DNA of 64,000 bases from Mycolicibacterium lacusdiani (GTDB lineage: Bacteria > Actinomycetota > Actinomycetes > Mycobacteriales > Mycobacteriaceae). Each line of letters begins with the position of its first letter. Position 1 is the stretch's first letter. The stretch spans positions 124,001 to 188,000 of the forward strand of contig NZ_JAKCFC010000007.1 of the NCBI RefSeq assembly GCF_021916785.1, read 5' to 3'. The notes under the pieces are model-generated. The model searched no databases. It saw only the letters and a program-made list of their open reading frames with translations, and was not told the origin of the DNA. Made by a program: the position numbers and the translations under genes. Shown here one piece after another: positions 1-9,281 of the stretch.

Positions 1-3000
1 CGCCAGGCGACTTGCCCGTGACGATGGCCCACGTCGCGAACGCCACCCGCTCGGCCGCATCGCGTGGCGGCACGTCGGAGTTCAGCGCCGCGGCGACGGC
101 CTGCTGGTTCAGCACGCCCGCCGCCGCAGCGGCAGCGGACTGAGCCGGCTTGGCGGGACCCGACGGGTTCGTCGGCGGCGCAGGCACTGTCGGGCCGGAC
201 GGGTTCGTCGGCGGCGGAGGGGGCGGGACCAGCGCGGCGTCGGTCGCGATGGCGTCCGGCGTGATCTCCTGCACGGCCGCGTGCTCCGTGGCTATCGGAT
301 GACCCGCCTCGGCCAGCTTGGCCTCCAGCTCGGCGACCGTGGACGCGCCACCCAGCAGCTCGGACTGCGCCGCGGCGATCTCCTCGGCCGTCTTGCCCTT
401 CTGGTCCTCGGCGATCTGGTCGACCTCGTCGCGGTGCTCGATCGCGTACTGGATCAGCTTCTCCACGGCATACAGGTTGGCGTCGCGGACCGCGGTCAGC
501 TGGATCGGCGGCAGGTCGAAGTCGTACTCGACCCGGTTCTTGATACGCACGGCCATCAGCGAGTCGAGGCCCAGCTCGATCAGGGGCACCTCCCACGGCA
601 GGTCCTCGGGCTCGTAGCCCATGGCGCTGCCGACGATGGTGCCCAGGCGTTCGCCGATGGTCTCACCGGACTCGGGCGACCACTTCTTGAAGCCCGCGGC
701 CAGCCCCGCACCCGCAGCGAGGTTGTCCTGCAGGATCGCGGCGTCGTCCTCCTCGGGCTCGGCAGGCGCCTGCGCCCCCGCGGAATCCGTTGCGACGGAA
801 CCGAGGTCGACCTTCGCCCCGGCGCCGACGGCCGCCGGCAGCGCACTCGCCGCACCGCCGCGGGACACGATGGCGTCGTACACCAGCGTGAAGGACTCGT
901 CGATGCGAGCGTGCACCTGGATCGTCGCGCCACCGGGATGCCGCGACAGCGTCGTCACCAGCTTCGCACCCTCGGCCGGGACCGCGCGCTGCTCGAACGC
1001 CGTCAGCTGCGCGTCCGAAAGGACCTGCGTGGCAGCAGCCTTCACCAGTGCTGCCAGCGCAGCGGCGTCGACCGCGCCTCGCGCCTGGTACTCCCACACG
1101 TGCCTGCCGTCCGGGGTCGCGACGTGGTTGCCGGGGATCACCGCGGAGCTGTCACCGGTGAAGTGGGCGTCGAGCCAGTGCGGCTTGCGCTTGAACCGAG
1201 TCGGCGGGATATGGGCGAACTCAGTGCCCTTGCCCGACGTTCGAGGGAACAAGGTGCGGAAGTCGAGGTCGTGGCCGTAGACGAACAGGTTGGCCATGGC
1301 AGAGGTCATCGAGTCGACCTCGTCCTGCTTGCGGGCCAGCGTGGGGATCAGCTGACCGTCGTGCAGTCCGGCACTGGCCGTCGTCAGCCCAACCTGCATG
1401 AGCGCCACCGGATTCGGGGCCAGCTCCAGGAACGTGGTGTGCCCGTTGTCGACGGCGTTGCGGATGCCGTGCGTGAAGTACACGCTGTGCCGCAACCCCT
1501 TCTTCCAGTACTCGACGTCGTGGATCGGGTCGGCGCCGGCACGAACCAGGCTGCCCTCGTGGACGGTCGAGTAGTACGCGACGTCCAGCGGGCGGGGCTC
1601 GATGCCCTGGATCTCGGCAGCCAGCTCCCCGAGCAGGGGATCCATCTGCTGGGTGTGGCTGGCGCCCTTGGTCTGGAACTTGCGGGCGAACTTCCCCTCC
1701 GACTCGGCGCGGGCGATGATCGCGTCGACCTGCTCGGGCGGGCCGCCGATCACCGTCTGCGTGGGTGCGGCGTAGACGCACACCTCGAGGTCCGGGAAGT
1801 CGGAGAAGACTCCTCTGATCTCCTCGGCCGAGTACTCGACCAGTGCCATCAGGCGGATGTACTCGCCGAACAGCATCGCCTCGCCCTCACCCATGAGGTG
1901 CGCGCGCGAGCAGATGGTCCGAGTGGCGTCTTCGAGCGACAGTCCACCCGAGAAGTAGGCGGCCGCGGCCTCGCCGAGCGACTGACCAACCAGTGCACCG
2001 GGTTTCGCGCCGTGCGCCTTGAGCGTCTCGCCGAGGGCCACCTGGATCGCGAAGATCACGGTCTGGGTGGTCTCGATGCCGTAGTCCTGCGAGTCGTCGA
2101 GGATCAGTTCGACCACCGAGTAGCCGCGCTCGTCTTGGACGTAGGCGTCGACCTTGTTGATCCACTCGGCGAAGATCTCATCGCGCAGGTACAGGCTCTT
2201 GCCCATCTTGCGGTGCTGCGCACCGAAACCGGCGAGCACCCACACTGGGCCGTTGGTCACGGGACCATCGGACGAGATGACCAGCGGGCTCTGCTTGCCC
2301 TCGGCGACGGCCCGCAGGCCCTTCACCGCTTCGTCCTTGTCGTGCGCCAGCACCACCGAGCGCGACCGGCCGTGGTTGCGCCGCGACAGCGAGCGACCGA
2401 TGTCCTCGAGCGACGACGCCTGCCCCTGCGGGCTCTCGATCCAATCCGCGAGTTCGGCGGCCGTCGCCCGCTTGCGCGAGGTCAGGAAACCCGAAACCGC
2501 AAGCGGCACGATGGGAGTCGTCGGATTCTCCGCCTCGGCGGCCTCGAGTTCCTCGCGGGCGACCTCGAGCAGGCGCAGAGCCTCGTCGGTGAGGCCTGGC
2601 AGCTCGGGTTCGACCTCGCCGTTGCTCGCGGTGACGCTGAACTCGTCGTCGCCGGGTTCGTCGTCGTGGATGAACTCGCCGTACTCGTCCATCCGCACCC
2701 CGCCGACGTAGACGACGTCGGCTTCGTCGGTGGCCGGCTTGACCACGACGAGGTCGGGCTCGGCCTCGGGCTCGACCAGATCGCTTGGCAACACCTCGCG
2801 CACCACGAGGTGCGCGTTGGCGCCGCCGAAGCCGAAGCCGGAGACACCGGCCACGGCGTACCCGCCGTAGCGCGGCCAGTCGCTGACGGTGTCGACGACC
2901 TTGAGGTGCTCGCGGTCGAAGTCGATGTAGGGGTTGGGACCCGCGTAGTTGATCGACGGCGGCAGCTTGTCGTTCTTGAGCGACAGCGCGACCTTCGCGA

Positions 3001-4471
3001 GGCTCGCGGCGCCCGCGGCCGACTCCAGGTGACCCACGTTGGTCTTTACCGCACCTAGCAGCGCCGGACGGTCGGCCGCGCGGCCGCGGCCGATGACGCG
3101 TCCGAGGGCGTCGGCCTCGATCGGGTCGCCGAGGATGGTGCCCGTGCCGTGCGCCTCGACGTAGTCGACGGTCTTGGGGTCGATGCCGGCGTCGTGATAA
3201 GCCTTGCGCAGCACCGCTTCCTGCGCGTCGGGGTTGGGTGCCAGCATGCCGTTGGATCGGCCGTCGTGGTTGACCGCGCCGCCGGCGATGACCGCCAGGA
3301 TGTCGTCGCCGTCGCGGCGGGCGTCCTCGAGCCGCTTGAGTACGACCATGCCGCCGCCCTCGGAGCGCGCGTAACCGTCGGCGTCGGCGGAGAAGGACTT
3401 GATCCGACCGTCGGGTGCCAGCACACCGCCGACCTCGTCGAAGCCCAGCGTCACCAGCGGGGTGATCAGCGCGTTGACGCCACCTGCCACCACGACGTCG
3501 GCGTCGCCTGCGCGCAGGGCCTTGATGCCCTCCTGGACGGCGACGAGCGACGACGAGCATGCGGTGTCGATGGCCATCGACGGTCCGCGGAAGTCGTAGA
3601 AGTACGACACCCGGTTGGCGATGACGGCGCTCGAGTTACCGGTGATGGCATACGGGTGCGCCACCGCGGGATCGGCGACCGACATGAACATGTAGTCGTT
3701 GACCGAGCTGCCGACGAACACGCCGACGTTGGCGCCGCGCAGGCTGGACGCGGGAATCCTGGCGTGCTCCAAGGCCTCCCAGGTCAGCTCGAGCGCCATC
3801 CGCTGCTGCGGGTCGATGTTGTCGGCTTCCATCTTCGACAGGGCGAAGAACTCGGCGTCGAAGCCCTTGATGTCCGTGAGGTAGCCGCCCCGGGTGCGGG
3901 CCTTGGCCACGCGCTCGGCGATCCGCGGTTCGGACGTGAACTCCGACCAGCGCCCCTCCGGCAGATCGGTGATCGCGTCGCGGCCCTCGAGCAGCGCCGC
4001 CCACATCTCGTCGGGGGTGTTCATGTCGCCCGGGAACCGGGTGCCGACGCCGACGATCGCGATGTTCGTGCGGCCCTCGTCGACCTGACGGGACCAGTCC
4101 TCGTCGCTGGCCTCCGCGGGCTCGGGTTCGCCCTCGACGATCAGCGTGGCGAGGGCCTCGATCGTGGGATGCCGGAAGGCCATCGTGGCCGTCAGCGTCA
4201 CGCCGCAGTAGTCCTCGATGTCGCTGGCCATCGCGACCGCATCGCGCGAGGCCAGGCCCAGCTCGATCAGCGGCGCGTTCTCGTTGATGCTGTCGGGCGC
4301 CTGACCCGTCGCGTTGGCCACCCAGTTGCGCAGCCACTCCCGCACCTCGGGCACCGAGACGTCGACGCGGTTCGGCTGGTCCTTCTCGGCCGCGACGGCC
4401 TCGGAGAGCACCGGTGAGGGTTCGACTGCCGCCTCCGGCGAAGGAATCGAGGCGTCCTGGGATTCAGACAT
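1..4471 (-). CDS. pks13: Pks13 polyketide synthase, 3' end outside window
   Basis: This is the condensing enzyme that joins two activated fatty acyl chains into the mycolic acid precursor. About 1490 codons are visible from an ATG at 4471, and the frame stays open to the left edge, so the C-terminal thioesterase domain is not seen. Domains in order are an N-terminal carrier domain (LGLASRD, Ser75), a ketosynthase (DTACSSS, Cys305), an acyltransferase (GQSLGE, Ser831) and a second carrier domain (LGLDSLM, Ser1304), followed by a Pro/Ala-rich linker. This order is diagnostic of mycobacterial Pks13; the residues lie 18 to 38 positions later than in M. tuberculosis. fadD32 ends 55 bases upstream, so co-transcription is likely. 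FadD32 is known to load the N-terminal carrier domain. No strong ribosome binding site is visible before the ATG. Confidence 0.97.
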   Translation of the reverse strand, partial: MSESQDASIPSPEAAVEPSPVLSEAVAAEKDQPNRVDVSVPEVREWLRNWVANATGQAPDSINENAPLIELGLASRDAVAMASDIEDYCGVTLTATMAFRHPTIEALATLIVEGEPEPAEASDEDWSRQVDEGRTNIAIVGVGTRFPGDMNTPDEMWAALLEGRDAITDLPEGRWSEFTSEPRIAERVAKARTRGGYLTDIKGFDAEFFALSKMEADNIDPQQRMALELTWEALEHARIPASSLRGANVGVFVGSSVNDYMFMSVADPAVAHPYAITGNSSAVIANRVSYFYDFRGPSMAIDTACSSSLVAVQEGIKALRAGDADVVVAGGVNALITPLVTLGFDEVGGVLAPDGRIKSFSADADGYARSEGGGMVVLKRLEDARRDGDDILAVIAGGAVNHDGRSNGMLAPNPDAQEAVLRKAYHDAGIDPKTVDYVEAHGTGTILGDPIEADALGRVIGRGRAADRPALLGAVKTNVGHLESAAGAASLAKVALSLKNDKLPPSINYAGPNPYIDFDREHLKVVDTVSDWPRYGGYAVAGVSGFGFGGANAHLVVREVLPSDLVEPEAEPDLVVVKPATDEADVVYVGGVRMDEYGEFIHDDEPGDDEFSVTASNGEVEPELPGLTDEALRLLEVAREELEAAEAENPTTPIVPLAVSGFLTSRKRATAAELADWIESPQGQASSLEDIGRSLSRRNHGRSRSVVLAHDKDEAVKGLRAVAEGKQSPLVISSDGPVTNGPVWVLAGFGAQHRKMGKSLYLRDEIFAEWINKVDAYVQDERGYSVVELILDDSQDYGIETTQTVIFAIQVALGETLKAHGAKPGALVGQSLGEAAAAYFSGGLSLEDATRTICSRAHLMGEGEAMLFGEYIRLMALVEYSAEEIRGVFSDFPDLEVCVYAAPTQTVIGGPPEQVDAIIARAESEGKFARKFQTKGASHTQQMDPLLGELAAEIQGIEPRPLDVAYYSTVHEGSLVRAGADPIHDVEYWKKGLRHSVYFTHGIRNAVDNGHTTFLELAPNPVALMQVGLTTASAGLHDGQLIPTLARKQDEVDSMTSAMANLFVYGHDLDFRTLFPRTSGKGTEFAHIPPTRFKRKPHWLDAHFTGDSSAVIPGNHVATPDGRHVWEYQARGAVDAAALAALVKAAATQVLSDAQLTAFEQRAVPAEGAKLVTTLSRHPGGATIQVHARIDESFTLVYDAIVSRGGAASALPAAVGAGAKVDLGSVATDSAGAQAPAEPEEDDAAILQDNLAAGAGLAAGFKKWSPESGETIGERLGTIVGSAMGYEPEDLPWEVPLIELGLDSLMAVRIKNRVEYDFDLPPIQLTAVRDANLYAVEKLIQYAIEHRDEVDQIAEDQKGKTAEEIAAAQSELLGGASTVAELEAKLAEAGHPIATEHAAVQEITPDAIATDAALVPPPPPPTNPSGPTVPAPPTNPSGPAKPAQSAAAAAAGVLNQQAVAAALNSDVPPRDAAERVAFATWAIVTGKSPG

Positions 4472-4526
4472 GTTCACTGTTCACTTTCGCCGTCGGACGG
4501 CTCGATGACCGTCGGTGGTTCTCGCG

Positions 4527-6416
4527 TTAGTCGGTCGCGTCTGGGAAGTCGTTGGCGACCTTCCCGGCGCGCAGGCTGCCGTCGAGGTAGGCAGCCCGGC
4601 AGGCGCGCCTGCCGATCTTGCCGCTGGAGGTCCGGGGGATGGCACCGGCCGGGGTGAGGAGCACGTCGCGGACCGTCACACCGTGCCGCACGGCGATCGC
4701 CGCGCGGATGTCGTCGATGACGGGCCCGGGATCGAGCTTGTGGGCACCCGGTGCCCGCTCCCCCACGATCACCAGCTGCTCGCTGGAGTCGTCCGGGTCG
4801 CGCTTGAGACCCGCGTGCGCGTTGTCGAAGACGTGGTCTGGCAATTGGTTGGCCGGCACCGAGAACGCCGCGACGTAACCCGTTCGCAGGGCCTTCGTGG
4901 CCTCCTGCGCCGAGTACTCGAGGTCCTGCGGGTAGTGGTTGCGGCCGTCGATGATGACCAGGTCCTTGACGCGGCCGGTGATGAACAGCTCGCCGTCGTG
5001 GAAGGCGCCGTAGTCACCGGTGCGCACCCACGTCGCGTCGTCCGCCGCACCCTGTGCGTGCGAGGGGGTGGTACGCGACTTCAGGATGTTGTGGAACGTC
5101 TCGACCGTCTCCTGGGGCTTGCCCCAGTAGCCCTGGCCCATGTTCTGGCCGCTGATCCAGACCTCGCCGATCTGGCCGTCGGGCAGTTCCGTCGCGGTCT
5201 CCGCGTCGACGATGACGGCCCACTCGGCGATGCCGACCTTGCCCGCACCGGCCTGTGCGACGGCCGTGGGCGAGTCGTCGGGGACCTCGACGAACGTGCC
5301 GGTGTTGAGCGCCTCGCGATCCACCGACACGATCTTCGGGTGGTCGCCCATCGGCGTCGTCGACACGAACAGCGTCGCCTCGGCGAGACCGTAGGACGGC
5401 TTGATGGCCTGGGGCTTGAAGCCGTACGGGGCGAACGCGTCATTGAACCTGCGCACGGTGGCGGCCGAGATCGGCTCGCTGCCGTTGAGGATGCACTTGA
5501 CCTTGGACAGGTCCAGCGGCGGCTCGTCGTCCTTGGGCAGTCCACGCGCGGCGGCGTGGTCGAAGGCGAAGTTGGGCGCCACCGAGATGACGCCGCCGGT
5601 GTCGTCGGGGCGGGCCGACATCTCACGCAGCCAGCGGCTGGGCCTGCGGACGAACGCGGCAGGGGTCATGAACGTGAAGTAGTGCCCGATCATCGGCGCC
5701 AGCAGCGTGGTGATCAGACCCATGTCGTGGAAGAACGGCAGCCAGCAGCAGCCGCGGTCGCCCTCTTCGCCGTCGAGTGCCTCGATGATCTGCACGACGT
5801 TGGTGGCGAGGTTCAGGTGCGTGATCTGCACACCGGTCGGGATGCGCGTCGAACCCGAGGTGTACTGCAGGTAGGCAACAGTGTCGAACTCGACGTCGGT
5901 CTGCACCCATGTGGCGCCGACCTCGTCCGGGATGGCGTCGACGGCGATGACGCGGGGACGCTCCTTGGCGGGGCGGCTGCGGAAGAACTTGCGGACGCCC
6001 TCGGCTGCCTCGGTGGTCGTGAGGATCGCTGACGGTTGGCAGTCGTCGAGCACGGCGTGCAGACGGCCGACGTGGCCCGGTTCGGACGGATCGAACAGCG
6101 GCACCGCGATGCGGCCCGAGTACAGCGCGCCGAAGAAGGCGACGATGTAGTTCAGGTTCTGCGGGCACAGGATCGCCACCCGGTCACCGGGCTGGGTCAC
6201 CTGCTGCAGGCGCGCACCCACGGCGCGGTTGCGCGTGCCGAAGTCGGCCCAGTTGAGTTCGCGGGCGACGCCGTCACGCTCGGTCGAGAAGTCGAGGAAG
6301 CGGTAGGCGAGCTTGTCGCCACGCACCTTCGCCCACTTCTCGACGTGCTTGACCAAGCTGCCGTTGTCCGGGAACTTGATCAGCCCGTCCTTGAGGAACG
6401 GATTGTGGAATCCCAT
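4527..6416 (-). CDS. fadD32: FadD32 long-chain fatty acyl-AMP ligase
   Basis: The enzyme activates the long meromycolic chain as acyl-AMP and hands it to the N-terminal carrier domain of Pks13. The 629-residue product shows the adenylation signature YTSGSTRIP near residue 185 and conserved FAAL blocks such as NGSEP, KPSYGLAEATLF and GDYG, close to the 637 residues of M. tuberculosis FadD32. The ATG at 6416 is chosen because an AGGAGA lies 6 bases upstream; a TTG codon directly before it is also open but lacks this spacing. A C-terminal lysine in SSGKIGRR is expected to be part of the active site. It lies directly upstream of pks13 on the same strand. Confidence 0.97.
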   Translation of the reverse strand: MGFHNPFLKDGLIKFPDNGSLVKHVEKWAKVRGDKLAYRFLDFSTERDGVARELNWADFGTRNRAVGARLQQVTQPGDRVAILCPQNLNYIVAFFGALYSGRIAVPLFDPSEPGHVGRLHAVLDDCQPSAILTTTEAAEGVRKFFRSRPAKERPRVIAVDAIPDEVGATWVQTDVEFDTVAYLQYTSGSTRIPTGVQITHLNLATNVVQIIEALDGEEGDRGCCWLPFFHDMGLITTLLAPMIGHYFTFMTPAAFVRRPSRWLREMSARPDDTGGVISVAPNFAFDHAAARGLPKDDEPPLDLSKVKCILNGSEPISAATVRRFNDAFAPYGFKPQAIKPSYGLAEATLFVSTTPMGDHPKIVSVDREALNTGTFVEVPDDSPTAVAQAGAGKVGIAEWAVIVDAETATELPDGQIGEVWISGQNMGQGYWGKPQETVETFHNILKSRTTPSHAQGAADDATWVRTGDYGAFHDGELFITGRVKDLVIIDGRNHYPQDLEYSAQEATKALRTGYVAAFSVPANQLPDHVFDNAHAGLKRDPDDSSEQLVIVGERAPGAHKLDPGPVIDDIRAAIAVRHGVTVRDVLLTPAGAIPRTSSGKIGRRACRAAYLDGSLRAGKVANDFPDATD

Positions 6417-6624
6417 CAAACTCTCCTGTCAGACCGCATGGTCGCGAAGTGCCATGTCTCGCGGCGGCTCGTCCGGGGCGGCCATCGACCGAATCGTCGA
6501 AACACAGCCAGGCCCGCAGATGCCAAACCTTGGAAATCCTACCGGGCATTGCCGGCCGGTTCCCCGATCGACGGATCGACACGGGCGCAGTTCGGCGAAC
6601 CGCTTGGTTCTTACGTTTCTCTTA

Positions 6625-6654
6625 ATGTTAGGTGACCTGCGGGACGCTGGCCAA
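6625..6654 (-). promoter_or_regulatory. candidate SigA-like promoter for fadD32-pks13
   Basis: On the minus strand a TAACAT (6625-6630) fits the mycobacterial -10 consensus TAnnnT. A TTGGCC lies 18 bases upstream (6649-6654). The surroundings are unusually AT-rich for this genome. The site is about 210 bases before the fadD32 start, in the only sizeable gap of the operon. This is inferred from sequence only. Confidence 0.3.
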
Positions 6655-6684
6655 ATCCCCCGACCGATGGTGCCCGATCGTGAC

Positions 6685-7692
6685 TCAACCGTGCTTGGGC
6701 CGCGGAGCGTTCTCGATCAGGTTCCGAGCCCAGTTCTGCGTCCACTGCGTGGACGTCTGGCCGTCGAGCTGCCAGAAGTCAGGCGTGTTGTAGAGCGCGT
6801 GCACCGGGCGGCCCGCGGCGCCGATCAGCGTCTCCAGCGTCTTGGGCAGGTTGAAGACCGAGAACGCCTCGGACGGGGCGGCGCAGATTAGGTCCCCCTT
6901 GGCGCAGATCTCGTTCGTACGGTCATTCAGCGCACCGAAGCCACCCGGCCGCGGCCCGGTCATCTCCAGCCCGAGGCCGTCCAGGATCGGCACCTCGTGC
7001 AGCGTGATCTCCGCTCCGTGCCCCGGCGGGTTGGGGCCCACTTCCTTGCCGACCCCCTCCTGGCGCCTGCCGTCGGCGATCAGCGTCACGCCAAGCACCA
7101 GGTCCTGGTCGATCGGTCCGCGACCATTGCCGATGTCACTGGCGATGTCACCGGCGATGATCGCGCCCTGGGAGAACCCGACCAGCACGAAGCTGGTCAG
7201 CGGGCAGGCCTCGTTGACCCGCTTGATCTCGTCGACGGTGGCGCGCATGCCCTCGGCGCGGCTGTCGTCGTAGCTCATCTGTCCGTCACGCGAGAACGGG
7301 TTGTGGAACTGCGCGGTGTACGGCGTCGTCCACACCGCGAGCCTGCCGTCGTCGAACGCACTTCGGACCGGGTTGCTCACGTTCAGCAGCAGCGCGATCG
7401 GGAACTGCACCGGATTCAGCGGATCCATCTGCGGCGACGACTCCCACGTCCCGGGTACCGAGATCATCTGCACGTCGGGGCAGCTGGCGTCCTGGAACTC
7501 CGGACGCGGCTTGGACGGGCTGGACGGTGCGCCGGTGGGTGGGACCCCCGTCGGCGGCACAGCGGTGGGCGGGGTGTCTGGCGCGCGCAGCCACACGACG
7601 ACGGCGGCGATGACGACCGCGACGAGCACGGCGACGGCGCCTGCTGCCGCCAGGGCGAGGATGCGGTGGCGGTTACGACGGGGGGCGGCCAT
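6685..7692 (-). CDS. culp6: Culp6 / Rv3802c-type cutinase-fold envelope esterase
   Basis: This is a 335-residue membrane-anchored alpha/beta hydrolase. A hydrophobic helix (residues 10-34) is followed by a Pro/Thr linker and a cutinase domain. The nucleophile motif GFSQG places Ser174; Asp267 (KGDLIC) and His298 (RPVHAL) complete the triad, matching Ser175, Asp268 and His299 of M. tuberculosis Rv3802c. That protein has phospholipase A and thioesterase activity and is essential for envelope lipid homeostasis. Its position between fadD32 and the mycolyltransferase-fold gene is conserved. The substrate here is inferred from the family. Confidence 0.93.
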   Translation of the reverse strand: MAAPRRNRHRILALAAAGAVAVLVAVVIAAVVVWLRAPDTPPTAVPPTGVPPTGAPSSPSKPRPEFQDASCPDVQMISVPGTWESSPQMDPLNPVQFPIALLLNVSNPVRSAFDDGRLAVWTTPYTAQFHNPFSRDGQMSYDDSRAEGMRATVDEIKRVNEACPLTSFVLVGFSQGAIIAGDIASDIGNGRGPIDQDLVLGVTLIADGRRQEGVGKEVGPNPPGHGAEITLHEVPILDGLGLEMTGPRPGGFGALNDRTNEICAKGDLICAAPSEAFSVFNLPKTLETLIGAAGRPVHALYNTPDFWQLDGQTSTQWTQNWARNLIENAPRPKHG

Positions 7693-7711
7693 GGGCTGGT
7701 GGATTCTCCTG

Positions 7712-8248
7712 CTAGCAGAGGCGTTCGGTGGCGATGCGAATGTAGTCGGCGGTCACGGTGTCGACTTGCCCGGCAGGCGGGGCCTCGTCACCCGGCAGCG
7801 AATCGTGCACGTCGTCGCGCACCATCGGCAGGACGAAGTCCCACACCGCCTGATCGCTTTGCTCGGCGGCATGGGCCTGGCAGACGTAGGAACCGATGCT
7901 GAGCGCCACCAGCTCGTTGGAGGTGTGCACGCCCGCATCGTCGAGCGCGTCCAGATAACCGCGCTGCTCCGGCGTGACGTGCAGCGCCGTCGCGGAACCG
8001 TCGGCGCGTGGCGGCCGGGGTGGCAGCCCCTGCACCTCCACGTCGGGGCCCGCAGTCTCCGTGGACGGCAACCCGATCGTCGCGATGACGTCGCCGCTGG
8101 TCATCCCACACGCGCCCGTCGAGACGGCGGCGAAGGCGACCATCAGCGACATCGGGAGCGCAGCACGCGACCGTGGACGACGCCGAGAACGGCATCGTCG
8201 CTTAGCCGGACCCGTGATCGGGCCTACCGAGGGAGGCACGGATTCCAA
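7712..8248 (-). CDS. DUF732-like secreted or lipoprotein
   Basis: The protein has about 178 residues from the longest start. An Arg-rich stretch is followed by a hydrophobic run and a lipobox-like STGAC (residues 42-46), so it is probably exported and perhaps lipidated. The C-terminal half carries the pattern typical of mycobacterial DUF732 proteins, with YLDALDDAGV, an ICxxH-like SYVCQAH and a terminal Cys. Its function is unknown. The start is uncertain: TTG at 8248, GTG at 8239 and ATG at 8152 are all in frame and none has a good ribosome binding site. It ends 19 bases before culp6, so the two are probably co-transcribed. Confidence 0.7.
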   Translation of the reverse strand: MESVPPSVGPITGPAKRRCRSRRRPRSRAALPMSLMVAFAAVSTGACGMTSGDVIATIGLPSTETAGPDVEVQGLPPRPPRADGSATALHVTPEQRGYLDALDDAGVHTSNELVALSIGSYVCQAHAAEQSDQAVWDFVLPMVRDDVHDSLPGDEAPPAGQVDTVTADYIRIATERLC

Positions 8249-8298
8249 GGTACCGGCTACCCGACCGGCCCCCGCCGAGCCGTTTGCCGGCGCCGGTA

Positions 8299-9189
8299 CT
8301 ACCGGATGGTGGCGACCAGTTCGCCCGACATCGCGGCGAGCTGCGGTGCCCAGGTGCCCCAGTCGTGCTGACCGTCGGGCGGGAAGTCGAAGTGGGCGTT
8401 GTGACCACCGTTGGTGCGGTAGCTCTGGTAGAAGAACCGGTTGCTGCCCTGGGCCAGGCTGCAGTGGCCGATCATCGCGGCCGGGTCACTGCACTCCTGC
8501 GTCGCCGGGCTGAAGATCCACAGCCGAGTGTTGTTGTTGGCCAACAGTTGTGAGTGCACGTTCGGCGAGTGCCACTTCCACCGGCCGAGCTGCGGCAGGC
8601 CCCACATGTTGCGGATGTCGACGCCGCCGAAGCGGGCCAGCCCGTCGGTGATCGCGCCGTCGTAGCCGGTGCGCTCCGGCGAGAGGAAGCCCGACAGGGA
8701 ACCCGCGTACCGGTACCGGTCGGGGTGGAACGTCGCCAGCGCCACCGCGCCGTAACCGCCCTGGGCGGCACCCACCACACCGTGGCCGTTGGGTGCGAGA
8801 CCCTTGTTGGCTGCCAGCCAGTTCGGCAGCTCGTCGGCCAGGAAGGTCTCCCACTGCCTGCTGCCGTCCTGCTCCCAGTTGGTGTACATGCTCCAGGCGC
8901 CGCCTGCCGGCGCGACCACGGAGATGCCCTTGCCCGCCAGGGTGTTCATCGCGTTGCCCGCGGTGACCCAGTTGCTGACGTCGGGCGCGGCGTTGAACGC
9001 GTCGAGCAGGACCACCGCGTGCGGACCGCCGCCCTGGAACGCCACGGGAATGTCGCGGCCCATCGCGCCCGAGGGCACCATCAGCATCTCGACGCCCTCG
9101 GCCCTGGCGACCTGCGGGCCGGCCATCCAGAGGCCCGCCGTCAGAGTCATGGCGCACATCGCGCGGAACAGGACAGAAACGACCCTCAT
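8299..9189 (-). CDS. fbpD: MPT51 (FbpD), non-catalytic antigen 85-fold protein
   Basis: The product is a 296-residue secreted protein with a signal peptide ending around AxA at residues 28-30. Its sequence follows M. tuberculosis MPT51/Rv3803c closely, for example MGRDIPVAF, LLDAFNA, DVSNWVTAGNAMNTLAGKG and GHNAHFDFP. At the nucleophile elbow it reads GAAQGGYG, so the catalytic serine of antigen 85 is missing, as in known MPT51 proteins. A wall-associated binding role is therefore more likely than mycolyl transfer. GAGG lies 7 bases upstream of the ATG. The fbpA gene expected next to it is absent. Confidence 0.93.
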   Translation of the reverse strand: MRVVSVLFRAMCAMTLTAGLWMAGPQVARAEGVEMLMVPSGAMGRDIPVAFQGGGPHAVVLLDAFNAAPDVSNWVTAGNAMNTLAGKGISVVAPAGGAWSMYTNWEQDGSRQWETFLADELPNWLAANKGLAPNGHGVVGAAQGGYGAVALATFHPDRYRYAGSLSGFLSPERTGYDGAITDGLARFGGVDIRNMWGLPQLGRWKWHSPNVHSQLLANNNTRLWIFSPATQECSDPAAMIGHCSLAQGSNRFFYQSYRTNGGHNAHFDFPPDGQHDWGTWAPQLAAMSGELVATIR

Positions 9190-9281
9190 GCCAACCTCGT
9201 CTTCGTTCGTCTGCTGTGCTTTGCCACACCCCGCTGACCCGGGTTGTAGTGAATCACATCACGGCAGGGGCTGGCGCCGGA

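Noticed and set aside
281..3058. 925-codon open frame on the plus strand
   Set aside because: It lies antisense to pks13, whose domains and motifs read perfectly on the other strand; long antisense frames are common in GC-rich DNA.
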